From Georgenia ruanii (GTDB taxonomy: Bacteria; Actinomycetota; Actinomycetes; Actinomycetales; Actinomycetaceae): a DNA stretch of 59,961 nt. Every line of letters starts with the position of its first letter. Position 1 is the first letter of the stretch. The stretch covers positions 1 to 59,961 of the forward strand of contig NZ_VUKE01000023.1 of the NCBI RefSeq assembly GCF_009193175.1, given 5' to 3'. Below the pieces are notes generated by a model. The model searched no databases. It worked only from the letters and a program-made list of their open reading frames with translations, and was not told where the DNA came from. Shown here in pieces: positions 42,114 through 52,515 of this stretch. The position numbers were made by a program, and so were the translations under genes.

Positions 42114-43081
42114 TCGAGCTGACCGACATCGCCTACGTCCGTTCCGGCGCCGCCGACCTGCGCACGGCCGTGAGCTTCGCGACCGACATCGTCGGCATGG
42201 AGCTGGTCAAGGAGGAGGACGGCGTCGCCTACCTCCGCGCCGACCAGCGGCATCACTGCCTGGCATTCATCGAGGGCCGGTCCGGGGTGCTCAGCTCCGG
42301 CTTCGCCGTGCGCGACCTCGACGCCCTCGCCGCCGCCGAGACCGAGCTCGAGCAGATCGGGCTGCGGGTGCGGCGCGGCACGCCCGAGGGGGCGGCCTCG
42401 CGCCACGTGCGCGACTACCTCACCTTCGAGGACCCCTTCGGCAACCGGGTCGACCTCGTCGTCGGGCAGGTCACCCTGCCCACCCCGGTGAAGTTCAACC
42501 GGACGGCCGGGATCACCGAGTTCGGCCACATCTGCTTCGACGCCCCGGACGTGGAGGAGGCGGGCCGGTTCTGGACCACGCACTTCAACGCCCGGGTGTC
42601 CGACTGGGTCACCGGCGGGGCCTGCCTCCTGCGCATCGACCCGGTGCACCACAAGCTCGCCGTCTTCCGGGGCGACCGGCCCGGCCTGTGCCACATCAAC
42701 TTCCAGGTCGAGTCCATCGACGACGTCATGCGCTCGTGGCACTTCCTCGAGGAGCACGGCGTCGAGATCGAGCAGGGGCCCGGGCGCCACCCGCAGTCCA
42801 CCGCCGTCTTCCTGTACTTCAAGGGCCCGGAGGGGCTGACCTACGAGTACTCCTACGGCGTGCGGCGCATCGAGGACGACGCCGCGTGGACGCCGCGGTG
42901 GTTCGACCCCGAGGAGCCCGGCGCGATCGACATGTGGCTCGGCCCCAAGGCGCGGGTGAGCACGCAGTACCAGGCGCCGGCCGAGGACTGGGACGAGCCG
43001 GCCGCGCCGGCGGCCGCCGCGCAGGAGCCGGCCGCACCGGCTGCCGCCGCGCAGGAGCCGGCGGCCGTCCCGACCGCCTGA
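42110..43081 (+). CDS. Type I extradiol ring-cleavage dioxygenase (VOC family)
   Basis: 323 residues with two vicinal-oxygen-chelate domains. The C-terminal domain holds the Fe(II) triad His140 (FGHICFDAP), His195 (GLCHINFQV) and Glu246 (LTYEYSYGV). Second-shell His181 and His227 match the active-site histidines of catechol 2,3-dioxygenases. It opens a catechol ring next to the hydroxyls. The product would feed the semialdehyde dehydrogenase operon 6 kb away. The last ~30 residues are a low-complexity EPAAPAAAAQ repeat, probably disordered. It is translationally coupled to the aldolase-fold gene. Confidence 0.88.
   Translation: MIELTDIAYVRSGAADLRTAVSFATDIVGMELVKEEDGVAYLRADQRHHCLAFIEGRSGVLSSGFAVRDLDALAAAETELEQIGLRVRRGTPEGAASRHVRDYLTFEDPFGNRVDLVVGQVTLPTPVKFNRTAGITEFGHICFDAPDVEEAGRFWTTHFNARVSDWVTGGACLLRIDPVHHKLAVFRGDRPGLCHINFQVESIDDVMRSWHFLEEHGVEIEQGPGRHPQSTAVFLYFKGPEGLTYEYSYGVRRIEDDAAWTPRWFDPEEPGAIDMWLGPKARVSTQYQAPAEDWDEPAAPAAAAQEPAAPAAAAQEPAAVPTA
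42995..43067 (+). repeat. 30-bp repeat at the dioxygenase 3' end
   Basis: Two copies (42995-43024, 43025-43054) and a partial encode the decapeptide EPAAPAAAAQ twice and EPAA once. It forms a C-terminal low-complexity tail beyond the VOC fold. Confidence 0.9.
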
Positions 43082-43099
43082 CCTCTCCCGGCGTCGGCC

Positions 43100-44752
43100 T
43101 CAGCGCGGCTCGACGCCGTTGTGCAACAGGCCCCACACCATCGCGTCGGTGAGCGCCTCCCAGCTCGCCTCGATGATGTTCGGCCCCACGCCCACGGTGG
43201 ACCAGCTGCGCACGGTGTCGGAGGTCTCGATGAGCACGCGGATGATGGCGTCGGTGCCCTGCTGGGAGTCGAGGATCCGGACCTTGTAGTCGGTGAGGGC
43301 GAACTCCTCGATCTCGGGGTAGGTGCCCACGAGGGCGCGGCGCAGCGCGTCGTCGAGGGCGTTGACCGGGCCGTTGCCCTCGCCGGTGGCGATGACCCGG
43401 CCGCGGCCGGTGCGCAGCTTCACGCTCGCCTCGGCGTCGGTGGGGTTGGCCCCGCCGGGGCGGTGCTCGACGAACGTGCGCCAGCTCTCCACCTCGAAGA
43501 ACCGCGGGCCCCGCCCGTCGATCTCGGCGCGCAGGAGCAGCTCGAAGGAGGCGTCGGCGGCGTCGTAGGTGTACCCGGCGGCCTCGGCGTCCTTGACGCG
43601 CTGGGTGACCCGGCCGAGCAGCTCGCCCTGGCCGGTCAGGTCGAAGCCGAGCTCGCGGCCCTTGAGCTCGACGGAGGCGCGGCCGGCCATCTCCGAGACG
43701 AGCATGCGCATGTCGTTGCCGACCGCGACGGGGTCGATGTGCTGGTACAGGTCCGGGTCCACCCGGATGGCGCTGGCGTGCAGGCCGGCCTTGTGGGCGA
43801 AGGCGGAGGCGCCCACGTAGGGCTGGCGCCCGTACGGGCTGATGTTGGTGATCTCGGAGATGGCGTGGGAGATGCGGCTCGCCTCCTGCAGCCCGGCGTC
43901 GCCGAGCACCTCCCGGTCGAGCTTGAGCTCGAGGTTGGCCACGCAGGTGACGAGGTCGGCGTTGCCGGTGCGCTCGCCGTAGCCGTTGACGGTGCCCTGG
44001 ACGTGGCGCACCCCGGCGCCCACGGCGGCGAGGGTGTTGGCGACGGCGCAGCCGGAGTCGTTGTGGGCGTGCATGCCCAGCCGGCCGGTGGTCGCCGCAC
44101 GCACCTCGCCGACGACGGCGGCGACCCAGTCGGGCAGCATGCCGCCGTTGGTGTCGCACAGGACCACTGTCGCCGCGCCGGCGTCGAAGGCGGCCCGCAC
44201 GCACCGCAGGGCGTAGTCGGGGTCGAAGCGGTACCCGTCGAAGAAGTGCTCGACGTCGACGATGACCTCCCGCCCCAGCCCCACGAGATGACGGACGGTG
44301 TCGCCGATCATGCGGAGGTTCTCCTCCGCCGTCGTGCGCAGCGCGCGCTCGACGTGCCGGATGTCGCTCTTGGCCACCAGGGTGACCACGGGCGCCTCCG
44401 AGTCGACCAGGGCGCACACCTGGGCGTCCTCGGCGGGGTCGGCGCCGGGCTTGCAGGTGGAACCGAACGCGGCGAGCCGGGCGTGGCGCAGGTCCAGCTC
44501 CTTGGCGGCGCGCGCGAAGAACTCGGTGTCCTTGGGGATTGCGCCGGGCCAGCCGCCCTCGATGTAGCCCACGCCCAGCTCGTCCAGCAGGGCAGCGATG
44601 GCGAGCTTGTCCGCCACGGACAGGTTCATCCCCTCCTGCTGGGCGCCGTCGCGCAGGGTCGTGTCGTAGACCTGGACGACGTCGGCGGCGGGCTCCTGCC
44701 CAGCGTGAGGCGCGGGGTGGGCGAGGCCGGAGGGGGCGACGGTGCTCGACAT
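43100..44752 (-). CDS. cimA: (R)-citramalate synthase
   Basis: 550 residues. Condenses acetyl-CoA and pyruvate to citramalate, the threonine-independent route to 2-oxobutyrate and isoleucine. The DRE-TIM barrel starts at VYDTTLRDGAQQEGMNLSV, with VVLCDTNGGMLP, GMHAHNDSGCAVANTLAAV (HxH metal site) and a C-terminal LeuA-type regulatory domain (from about 430, ALTDYKVRILD) for feedback control. The length matches the long CimA/LeuA-like group. A leader peptide and terminator precede it, so transcription is probably attenuated by branched-chain aminoacyl-tRNA supply. Confidence 0.92.
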   Translation of the reverse strand: MSSTVAPSGLAHPAPHAGQEPAADVVQVYDTTLRDGAQQEGMNLSVADKLAIAALLDELGVGYIEGGWPGAIPKDTEFFARAAKELDLRHARLAAFGSTCKPGADPAEDAQVCALVDSEAPVVTLVAKSDIRHVERALRTTAEENLRMIGDTVRHLVGLGREVIVDVEHFFDGYRFDPDYALRCVRAAFDAGAATVVLCDTNGGMLPDWVAAVVGEVRAATTGRLGMHAHNDSGCAVANTLAAVGAGVRHVQGTVNGYGERTGNADLVTCVANLELKLDREVLGDAGLQEASRISHAISEITNISPYGRQPYVGASAFAHKAGLHASAIRVDPDLYQHIDPVAVGNDMRMLVSEMAGRASVELKGRELGFDLTGQGELLGRVTQRVKDAEAAGYTYDAADASFELLLRAEIDGRGPRFFEVESWRTFVEHRPGGANPTDAEASVKLRTGRGRVIATGEGNGPVNALDDALRRALVGTYPEIEEFALTDYKVRILDSQQGTDAIIRVLIETSDTVRSWSTVGVGPNIIEASWEALTDAMVWGLLHNGVEPR

Positions 44753-44898
44753 GCGGGTGCTCCTTGCGAGAGGCCATGGACGGACGGCCGGCGGTGATCC
44801 TGCGACGGCGCCCAGCGTCCGGCGGGGGTGGTGCCGGTATCGGTCGCCGCCGGGGCCGTCCCGGCGGCTGCGTCGCCGGGAGTGGTGGCCCCAGCAAC

Positions 44899-44927
44899 AA
44901 AAAGACCCCCCGAGGTACGGGAGGTCT
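44899..44927 (-). terminator. Intrinsic terminator in the cimA leader (attenuator)
   Basis: On the minus strand AGACCTCCC and GGGGGGTCT form a stem around a short loop, followed by TTTTTG. It lies between the leader peptide and cimA. Confidence 0.8.
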
Positions 44928-44954
44928 GCGCGCCGGGCGGGTGGGCCCGACGCG

Positions 44955-44984
44955 CTAGCCGATAATCAGCTGGGGCTGCGTCAC
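44955..44984 (-). CDS. cimA leader peptide (9 residues)
   Basis: GTG ACG CAG CCC CAG CTG ATT ATC GGC TAG encodes (M)TQPQLIIG. Leu-Ile-Ile codons, including the rare ATT, sit just before the stop. CACACT ends 6 nt before the GTG, so the transcript likely begins at the start codon. The spacing to the terminator 28 bp downstream fits ribosome-controlled attenuation. Confidence 0.7.
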   Translation of the reverse strand: MTQPQLIIG

Positions 44985-45129
44985 GCGGTCAGTGTGCCAC
45001 ATGCCACGCGGGATGGGGACCACCGCGGTCAGCATGTGGGCAGGCGCCCCCTTGTGTGGCGCCCGATGCACTCCGGCGCGGCCGTGCTCGGCCCCCGTTC
45101 CGCCCGCTCGCGCATGACGTCCGGCACGA

Positions 45130-45165
45130 GCGGCCGCTCCTGCCCGGTGGTCCCGGAGCGGCCGC
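45130..45165. terminator. GC-rich 11-bp hairpin downstream of ilvE
   Basis: GCGGCCGCTCC and its complement surround a 14-nt loop, 28 bp after the ilvE stop. There is no U-tract. Confidence 0.5.
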
Positions 45166-45193
45166 CCGGCCGCAACCCGTGCGCCGCACGAGC

Positions 45194-46348
45194 TCAGACC
45201 AGGCGGTACATCCAGTCGTGCGGGTCCTCACGGCGCCCGTAGTGGATGTCGGTCAGCGCGGTGTACAGCTCGGTGGTCGTCGCCCCCGGCCGGCCGTCGG
45301 CGACGGTGACGTCGAACCCCTCCCCCGCCAGGCGGCCGATCGGGGTGATGACCGCGGCGGTGCCGCAGGCGAACACCTCGGCGACCTTGCCCGAGCGGAG
45401 CTGCTCGAGCAGGCCGGCCAGGTCGATGTCCTCCTCGCGGACCGCCCGGCCCTGGTCGCGCAGCAGCTGGAGGATCGCGGCACGGGTGCCGCCCTCGAGG
45501 ATGGTGCCCGACAGCGCCGGGGTGCGAACGGTCCCGTCGGCGTCCACGACGAACACGTTCATGCCGCCGAGCTCCTCGAGGTGGGTGCCGGTGACCGCGT
45601 CGAGGAAGCAGACCTGCTCGAAGCCCTTGTCGTAGGCCTCGTGCTGGGGCAGCAGCGAGGCGGCGTAGTTGCCGCCGGTCTTGGCCGCGCCCATGCCGCC
45701 GGGGCCGACGCGGTGGTAGTCCTGCGCCACCCAGATCGCCACCGGCTCGAAGCCGTTGACGAAGTACGGGCCCACCGGCGAGGCGATGACGAGGTACTCG
45801 AACTCGTGCGCCGAGCGCACGCCGAGGAACGCCTCGCTGGCGAACATGAAGGGCCGCAGGTACAGGCTCGAGCCCTCCACGCCGGGCACCCACCGGTCGT
45901 CGGCGGCGACGAGGGCGGCGAGGGAGGCGACGAAGTCCTCCTCGGGCAGCTCGGGCATGGCCAGGCGCCGGCCGGAGGCGTTGAACCGGGCGGCGTTGAA
46001 GCCGGGCCGGAAGGTCCACACGGAGCCGTCGGCGTGGCGGTAGGCCTTGAGCCCCTCGAAGATCTCCTGGCCGTAGTGCAGGACGGCGGCGGCCGGGGAC
46101 AGCGTGAGCGTCCCGTACGCCTCGGTGCGCCGGTCGTGCCAGCCGCCCTCCGGGGTCCAGCGCGCACGCGCCATGTGGTCGGTGTGGGCGACGCCGAAGG
46201 CCAGGTGGCCCATGACGGCATCGAGGTCGGCGGCCGAGGCGGGCGCCGGGTTGGGGGTGAGCGGGAAGCGGGGGGCGAGCTCGGGGGCGCCGGGCAGCTC
46301 GGCGGCGGTGAGCCCGGTCAGCGTGGTGACAGGCGACGGGGTGCTCAT
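45194..46348 (-). CDS. ilvE: Branched-chain amino acid aminotransferase
   Basis: 384 residues, fold type IV PLP enzyme. Makes Ile, Val and Leu from the 2-oxo acids. HYGQEIFEGLKAYR binds substrate, GGMGAAKTGGNYAASLLPQ carries the Schiff-base lysine, GGMNVFVV and the phosphate-binding ACGTAAVITPIG follow. This is the ~370-residue actinobacterial/eukaryotic type. It has its own ribosome-binding site (GAGAAGG) after a 117-bp gap, so it may be transcribed separately from leuB. Confidence 0.95.
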   Translation of the reverse strand: MSTPSPVTTLTGLTAAELPGAPELAPRFPLTPNPAPASAADLDAVMGHLAFGVAHTDHMARARWTPEGGWHDRRTEAYGTLTLSPAAAVLHYGQEIFEGLKAYRHADGSVWTFRPGFNAARFNASGRRLAMPELPEEDFVASLAALVAADDRWVPGVEGSSLYLRPFMFASEAFLGVRSAHEFEYLVIASPVGPYFVNGFEPVAIWVAQDYHRVGPGGMGAAKTGGNYAASLLPQHEAYDKGFEQVCFLDAVTGTHLEELGGMNVFVVDADGTVRTPALSGTILEGGTRAAILQLLRDQGRAVREEDIDLAGLLEQLRSGKVAEVFACGTAAVITPIGRLAGEGFDVTVADGRPGATTTELYTALTDIHYGRREDPHDWMYRLV

Positions 46349-46396
46349 GAAGACCTTCTCGAGGGGTGCGGGTGCTGGGACGACGGTATCGCCAAC

Positions 46397-46424
46397 GCCC
46401 GCCGGCGTCAGGGCCGGCGGGCGT
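46397..46424. terminator. Perfect 11-bp hairpin between ilvE and leuB
   Basis: CGCCCGCCGGC and GCCGGCGGGCG flank a 6-nt loop, 41 bp downstream of the leuB stop on the minus strand. It is a U-less GC-rich terminator of a kind common in actinobacteria. Confidence 0.6.
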
Positions 46425-46465
46425 GGTCGGTGGCCGTCAGGGACGGGGACGGAGGGACGGGCCGG

Positions 46466-47521
46466 TCAGGCCGGTACTCGGTCCGCCACGCCCGCGGCCA
46501 GGGCGTCGCCGACGGCGCTGGTCGAGCGCGCGGTGCCGTCCCGCTCCGCGATGTCGGCGGCCACGGCGTCGCTGATGCGGCGCGCCTCGTCCGTCAGCCC
46601 GAGGTGCTCGAGCATGAGGGCGACCGAGAGCACGGTCGCGGTCGGGTCGGCCTTGCCCTGCCCGGCGATGTCGGGGGCGGAGCCGTGCACCGGCTCGAAC
46701 ATCGAGGGCGTGGTGCGGTCGGGGTTGATGTTGCCCGAGGCGGCCAGGCCGATGCCGCCGCTGATCGCCGCGGCGAGGTCGGTGAGGATGTCGCCGAAGA
46801 GATTGTCGGTGACGATGACGTCGAACCGGGCGGGGTTCGTGACGAGGAAGATCGTGGCGGCGTCGACGTGCAGGTAGTCGACGGCGACGTCGGGGAACTC
46901 CGCGCCGACGGCCTCGACGGTGCGCCGCCACAGGTGCCCGGCGTGGACGAGCACGTTGTGCTTGTGCACGAGGGTGAGCTTCTTGCGCGGGCGGGCCTGG
47001 GCGCGGGCGAAGGCGTCGCGCACCACGCGCTCGACGCCGAAGGCGGTGTTCACGGAGACCTCGTTGGCCACCTCGTGCGGGGTGCCCACCCGGATAGCGC
47101 CGCCGTTGCCGACGTAGGGGCCCTCCGTGCCCTCGCGCACGACGACGAAGTCGACGTCCCCGGGGTCGGCCAGCGGCGTGGGGACGCCGGGGTAGAGCGT
47201 CGAGGGGCGCAGGTTCACGTAGTGGTCCAGGGCGAAGCGCAGCTTGAGGAGCAGCCCGCGCTCGAGGACGCCGGAGGGGACGGTCGGGTCGCCGATGGCG
47301 CCGAGCAGGATGGCGTCGTGCTCGCGGATCGCGGCGAGGTCCTCGTCGGTGAGCGTCTCGCCGGTGCGGTGCCAGCGGGCGGCGCCGAGGTCGAAGGGGG
47401 TGCGCTCCACGCGCACGTCGGAGCCGGCCAGGGCGACGTCGAGAACCTTCAGCCCCTCGGCCACCACCTCGGGACCGATGCCGTCGCCGGCCACCACTGC
47501 GAGCTTGATCGTGCGCGTCAT
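46466..47521 (-). CDS. leuB: 3-isopropylmalate dehydrogenase
   Basis: 351 residues. NAD-dependent oxidation and decarboxylation of 3-isopropylmalate in leucine synthesis; related enzymes also accept 3-methylmalate in the citramalate route. [20 protein letters not shown], the Arg cluster around [19 protein letters not shown] (catalytic Lys), [21 protein letters not shown] (metal Asp) and [19 protein letters not shown] are intact. The actinobacterial LeuB length is normal. It stands between terminator hairpins, suggesting its own promoter. Confidence 0.95.
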   Translation of the reverse strand: MTRTIKLAVVAGDGIGPEVVAEGLKVLDVALAGSDVRVERTPFDLGAARWHRTGETLTDEDLAAIREHDAILLGAIGDPTVPSGVLERGLLLKLRFALDHYVNLRPSTLYPGVPTPLADPGDVDFVVVREGTEGPYVGNGGAIRVGTPHEVANEVSVNTAFGVERVVRDAFARAQARPRKKLTLVHKHNVLVHAGHLWRRTVEAVGAEFPDVAVDYLHVDAATIFLVTNPARFDVIVTDNLFGDILTDLAAAISGGIGLAASGNINPDRTTPSMFEPVHGSAPDIAGQGKADPTATVLSVALMLEHLGLTDEARRISDAVAADIAERDGTARSTSAVGDALAAGVADRVPA

Positions 47522-47608
47522 GGCTCATCACCCTACCTCTCCGGTCCACGTTTCGGGACCGCTATCTCATCATGTGACCCGGCAGCGGTGCCGGTGCCGG
47601 TACGGCAA

Positions 47609-47647
47609 GGCGGTGCCGCCGCGGCGCGCGGCCGCGGCGGCACCGCC
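47609..47647. terminator. Perfect 16-bp hairpin after ilvC
   Basis: GGCGGTGCCGCCGCGG and its complement flank a 7-nt loop, 16 bp past the ilvC stop. It probably ends the ilvBNC transcript. Confidence 0.7.
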
Positions 47648-47663
47648 CGGGAAGCGGGGTGGC

Positions 47664-49334
<1,671 letters not shown>

Positions 49335-51200
49335 TCACTCGTCGCGGTCCCACGCGGGCGTGATGCCGCGGGCGTACTGGATGTCGTCGTTGCTCACGCC
49401 GGCGGCGACCATGGGCCAGACCATGGCGTCGCGGCTGACCACGAAGTCGACGACGACGGGCTGGTCGTCGATCTCCATGGCGCGCTTGATGGTCGCGTCC
49501 ACGTCCGCCGTGGAGGTGCAGCGGATCCCGACGCAGCCGTAGGCCTCGGCGAGCTTGACGAAGTCGGGGATGTGGCGGGTCTCGTGCCCGGTGTGCAGGT
49601 CGGTGTGGGAGTACCGGCCCTCGTAGAACAGGGTCTGCCACTGGCGGACCATGCCGAGCGAGGAGTTGTTGATCAGCGCGACCTTGATCGGGATGCCCTC
49701 CAGGGCGCAGGTGGCCAGCTCCTGGTTGGTCATCTGGAAGCAGCCGTCGCCGTCGATGGCCCACACGGTGGCTTCGGGGCGGCCGACCTTCGCGCCCATG
49801 GCGGCCGGGACGGCGTAGCCCATCGTGCCCAGGCCGCCGGAGTTCAGCCACGTGCGCGGGTGCTCGTAGCGGATGAACTGCGCGGCCCACATCTGGTGCT
49901 GGCCGACGCCGGAGACGTACACCGCCTCGGGCCCGGCGATCTCCCCCAGCCGGGAGATGACGTGCTGGGGGGCCATGAGCCCGTCCTCCGTCGGCGCCCA
50001 GCCGAGCGGGTAGGTGGTCCGCAGGTCGTCGAGCTGCTTCCACCAGGCCTCGAGGTCCGGCCGGCCATGATGGGCGTGGGCGGCCTTGACCTCGACGACG
50101 AGGTCGGCGACGACCTCCTTGAGGTCGCCGACGATCGGCACGTCGGCGTAGCGGTTCTTGGAGATCTCGGCCGGGTCGATGTCGGCGTGCACGATGGTCG
50201 CCCTGGGGGCGAAGCTGTCGAGCTTGCCGGTGACGCGGTCGTCGAAGCGGGCGCCCAGGGCGACGATGAGGTCGGCCTGCTGCAGGGCGGCGACGGCGGC
50301 GACGGTGCCGTGCATGCCCGGCATCCCCAGGTTCTGCGGGTGGGAGTCGGGCACGGCGCCGCGGGCCATCAGGGTGGTGACGACGGCCGCCCCGGAGAGG
50401 TCGACCAGCTGCCGGAGCTCGGGACCGGCGTTGGCGCGGATCGAGCCGCCGCCGACGTAGAGCACCGGGCGCCGGGCGGTGGCCAGCAGCCGGGCGGCCT
50501 CGCGGACCTGGCGCGCGTGCGGCTTGGTCACCGGGTGGTAGCCGGGCAGGTCCATCTGCGGCGGCCAGGTGAAGGTGGCGCCGGCCTGCTGGGCCGACTT
50601 GGCGATGTCGACCAGCACCGGGCCCGGCCGGCCGGTGGAGGCGATGTAGAACGCCTCGGCGATGCGGGCCGGGATCTCCTCGGCGTCGGTGACCAGGAAG
50701 GAGTGCTTGGTCACCGGCATGGTGGCGCCGACGATGTCGGCCTCCTGGAAGGCGTCGGTGCCGATCATCGAGGCCCCGACCTGCCCGGTGATGGCGACGA
50801 CGGGCACGGAGTCCATGTGGGCGTCGGCCAGGGCGGTGATGAGGTTGGTCGCCCCGGGCCCGGAGGTCGCCATGCAGACCCCGACCTTGCCGGTGGCGGC
50901 CGCGTACCCGGTGGCGGCGTGCCCGGCGCCCTGCTCGTGGCGCACGAGGATGTGGCGCACCTTGGTCGAGTCGTACAGCGGGTCGTAGGTGGGCAGGATC
51001 GCCCCGCCCGGCATGCCGAAGATCGTGTCGACGCCCACCTCCTCGAGGGCGCGCACGATGTTCCGGGCGCCGGTGGACGGCTCGGAGACCTGGGCCACCG
51101 ACGGGGCGGCCGTCGGCGCGGCCGTCGGCGCCATGCGGACGGGAGCGGCCGGTGCCTGACCGGCGGGGCGCGGCGGCGCCGGATGCGGTGCCTTGGCCAT
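49335..51200 (-). CDS. ilvB: Acetolactate synthase large subunit
   Basis: 621 residues. TPP, FAD and Mg-dependent synthesis of acetolactate and acetohydroxybutyrate. [12 protein letters not shown], the catalytic Glu in [52 protein letters not shown] and the TPP motif [38 protein letters not shown] are in order. The ATG at 51200, with AGGAGG upstream, leaves an Ala/Pro-rich N-terminal extension of about 40 residues. Its leader encodes a peptide and a terminator. Confidence 0.97.
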   Translation of the reverse strand: MAKAPHPAPPRPAGQAPAAPVRMAPTAAPTAAPSVAQVSEPSTGARNIVRALEEVGVDTIFGMPGGAILPTYDPLYDSTKVRHILVRHEQGAGHAATGYAAATGKVGVCMATSGPGATNLITALADAHMDSVPVVAITGQVGASMIGTDAFQEADIVGATMPVTKHSFLVTDAEEIPARIAEAFYIASTGRPGPVLVDIAKSAQQAGATFTWPPQMDLPGYHPVTKPHARQVREAARLLATARRPVLYVGGGSIRANAGPELRQLVDLSGAAVVTTLMARGAVPDSHPQNLGMPGMHGTVAAVAALQQADLIVALGARFDDRVTGKLDSFAPRATIVHADIDPAEISKNRYADVPIVGDLKEVVADLVVEVKAAHAHHGRPDLEAWWKQLDDLRTTYPLGWAPTEDGLMAPQHVISRLGEIAGPEAVYVSGVGQHQMWAAQFIRYEHPRTWLNSGGLGTMGYAVPAAMGAKVGRPEATVWAIDGDGCFQMTNQELATCALEGIPIKVALINNSSLGMVRQWQTLFYEGRYSHTDLHTGHETRHIPDFVKLAEAYGCVGIRCTSTADVDATIKRAMEIDDQPVVVDFVVSRDAMVWPMVAAGVSNDDIQYARGITPAWDRDE

Positions 51201-51244
51201 GGTGTGCCTCCTACGTGGTGCGGACTGGTCGACGTGCTGGCATG

Positions 51245-51285
51245 AAAAAACCCCTCGGTCCGCCGGGGCGGGGTGCTCGAGGGGT
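51245..51285 (-). terminator. Intrinsic terminator in the ilvB leader (attenuator)
   Basis: Minus-strand ACCCCTCG and CGAGGGGT pair perfectly around a GC-rich inner region, followed by six T residues, 45 bp before the ilvB ATG. Confidence 0.85.
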
Positions 51286-51301
51286 GCGCGACAGGCTCGG
51301 C

Positions 51302-51349
51302 TCACCGAGCGGCTGCGCGCCGCCGAAGTACGTCTACCCGGAACTGCAT
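51302..51349 (-). CDS. ilvB leader peptide (15 residues)
   Basis: ATG at 51349 encodes [15 protein letters not shown]. The regulatory residues Val-Asp-Val-Leu use GTA, GTA and CTT, codons that are very rare in this genome, which would sharpen stalling when charged tRNAs are scarce. TATCGT ends 7 nt before the ATG, so the mRNA is leaderless. The terminator follows 16 bp after the stop. Confidence 0.75.
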   Translation of the reverse strand: MQFRVDVLRRRAAAR

Positions 51350-51356
51350 GACGCCC

Positions 51357-51362
51357 ACGATA
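51357..51362 (-). promoter_or_regulatory. Leaderless -10 element of the ilvBNC operon
   Basis: Minus-strand TATCGT lies 7 nt before the leader-peptide ATG. It identifies the operon promoter. Confidence 0.6.
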
Positions 51363-51422
51363 GCGATCCGGGCGCCCGACGTCACGCTCCACACAGTCCG
51401 TCTCACATCGTGGATCACGGGT

Positions 51423-52187
51423 TCATCTCGTGGACGGCGGCGGTTGCCACGTGCACAGGCGCACCCGGGTGCCGTCCGGGTCCTCGACCACCCACCGGGC
51501 GGGGGCGTCCGCGTCGTCGACGAGCCGCCCGCCGGCCTCCAGCGCGGCGCGCAGGCGGGTCGGGGCGAGGTCGTGGGGCACGTGGACGTCGAGGAGCACC
51601 CCGCCGACGGCGACCTCGGCGTCATCGTCCCTGCCCGTGGCGCCGGCGTCGTCGACGCCGGCGCGGCCGCCTCCGGCCGCCGCGGCCGGCCGGCCCACCT
51701 GGTGCAGCCGGAGGGTGGGGCCCCGTCCGGCCGGGTCGGCGAGCACGACCGCCGTCGGGGCGTCGGCGCCGGCGCCGGCGCCGGGCACCGTCGGCGGCCG
51801 GTAGCCGAGCACGGCGGCCCAGAACCGCCGCGCGGCCGGGGGCTCCCCGACGCCCACGGTCACCTCGACCTGCTGGGTCCGGCCGGGCTCCGCCGTCAGC
51901 CCGAGCTCGGCGGCGACGGCGGAGACGCGCCGGGCCAGGCGCACGTCCCGCTCGGTCAGCCCGCCGGCGTCGTGGGTGACGCTGCGCACGTGCACCCGGA
52001 AGTAGCGCACGTCGAGGTCGGGGTGGTGGTCCAGCTCGTCGGCGATCTCGCCGACCCGGCGGACCAGCTCGATGCCGCGGGCGAGGGTGCCGGTGCGGAA
52101 GGTGGCGTGGAGCCGGCCCGCGACGACGCGCCAGTCCCCCAGGCCCTCGCGGCCCTGCACCTCCGCCGCCGTCAGCACCGTCGCCAT
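51423..52187 (-). CDS. Pterin-4a-carbinolamine dehydratase / VOC-domain fusion
   Basis: 254 residues. The N-terminal ~100 are a pterin-4-alpha-carbinolamine dehydratase fold with the catalytic HHP (ELDHHPDLDVRYFRVHVRSVTHDAGGLTERDVRLA). The rest is a glyoxalase/VOC domain (VEVTVGVGEPPAARRFWAAVLGYRPP to VEDPDGTRVRLC). The fused pair recurs in actinobacteria. Its physiological role is unclear, since no aromatic amino acid hydroxylase gene is nearby. CACCCT 6 nt upstream of the ATG suggests a leaderless start. Confidence 0.82.
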   Translation of the reverse strand: MATVLTAAEVQGREGLGDWRVVAGRLHATFRTGTLARGIELVRRVGEIADELDHHPDLDVRYFRVHVRSVTHDAGGLTERDVRLARRVSAVAAELGLTAEPGRTQQVEVTVGVGEPPAARRFWAAVLGYRPPTVPGAGAGADAPTAVVLADPAGRGPTLRLHQVGRPAAAAGGGRAGVDDAGATGRDDDAEVAVGGVLLDVHVPHDLAPTRLRAALEAGGRLVDDADAPARWVVEDPDGTRVRLCTWQPPPSTR

Positions 52188-52295
52188 CGTCCCAGGGTGG
52201 CACCGGAGCGCGACCGGGTCGAGGAGCAATGTGCACGGAGACCGAGCCGCGGGCGGCGGGCGCCGGGCGGCGAGCGGCGTGCGGCGAGAGCGGTC

Positions 52296-52499
52296 TCAGC
52301 CGGTCGCGCGCTCGAGGGTCACGAGCAGGCCCTCGACGCCGCCGGGGCCCACCCGGCCCTTGACGTCCACGGAGGTGATGGCCTTGAGCTGCCAGCCCTT
52401 GCGCGCGTGCTCGTTGAGCAGCTTCTGGAGCTTGTCGCCGGAGATCTTCGCGCCGATGAGCCCCTCGCGGAGCTGGACCACCTTGTACTCGTAGGCCAT
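52296..52499 (-). CDS. DUF4177 domain small protein
   Basis: 67 residues, matching DUF4177 across its length (YEYKVVQLREGLIGAKISGDKLQKLLNEHARKGWQLKAIT). Function unknown. GAGGAGG 7 nt before the ATG at 52499 fixes the start. It sits 16 bp downstream of the ybdD-like gene and may be cotranscribed with cstA. Confidence 0.8.
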   Translation of the reverse strand: MAYEYKVVQLREGLIGAKISGDKLQKLLNEHARKGWQLKAITSVDVKGRVGPGGVEGLLVTLERATG

Positions 52500-52515
52500 C
52501 GGGCCCCTCCTCGTC

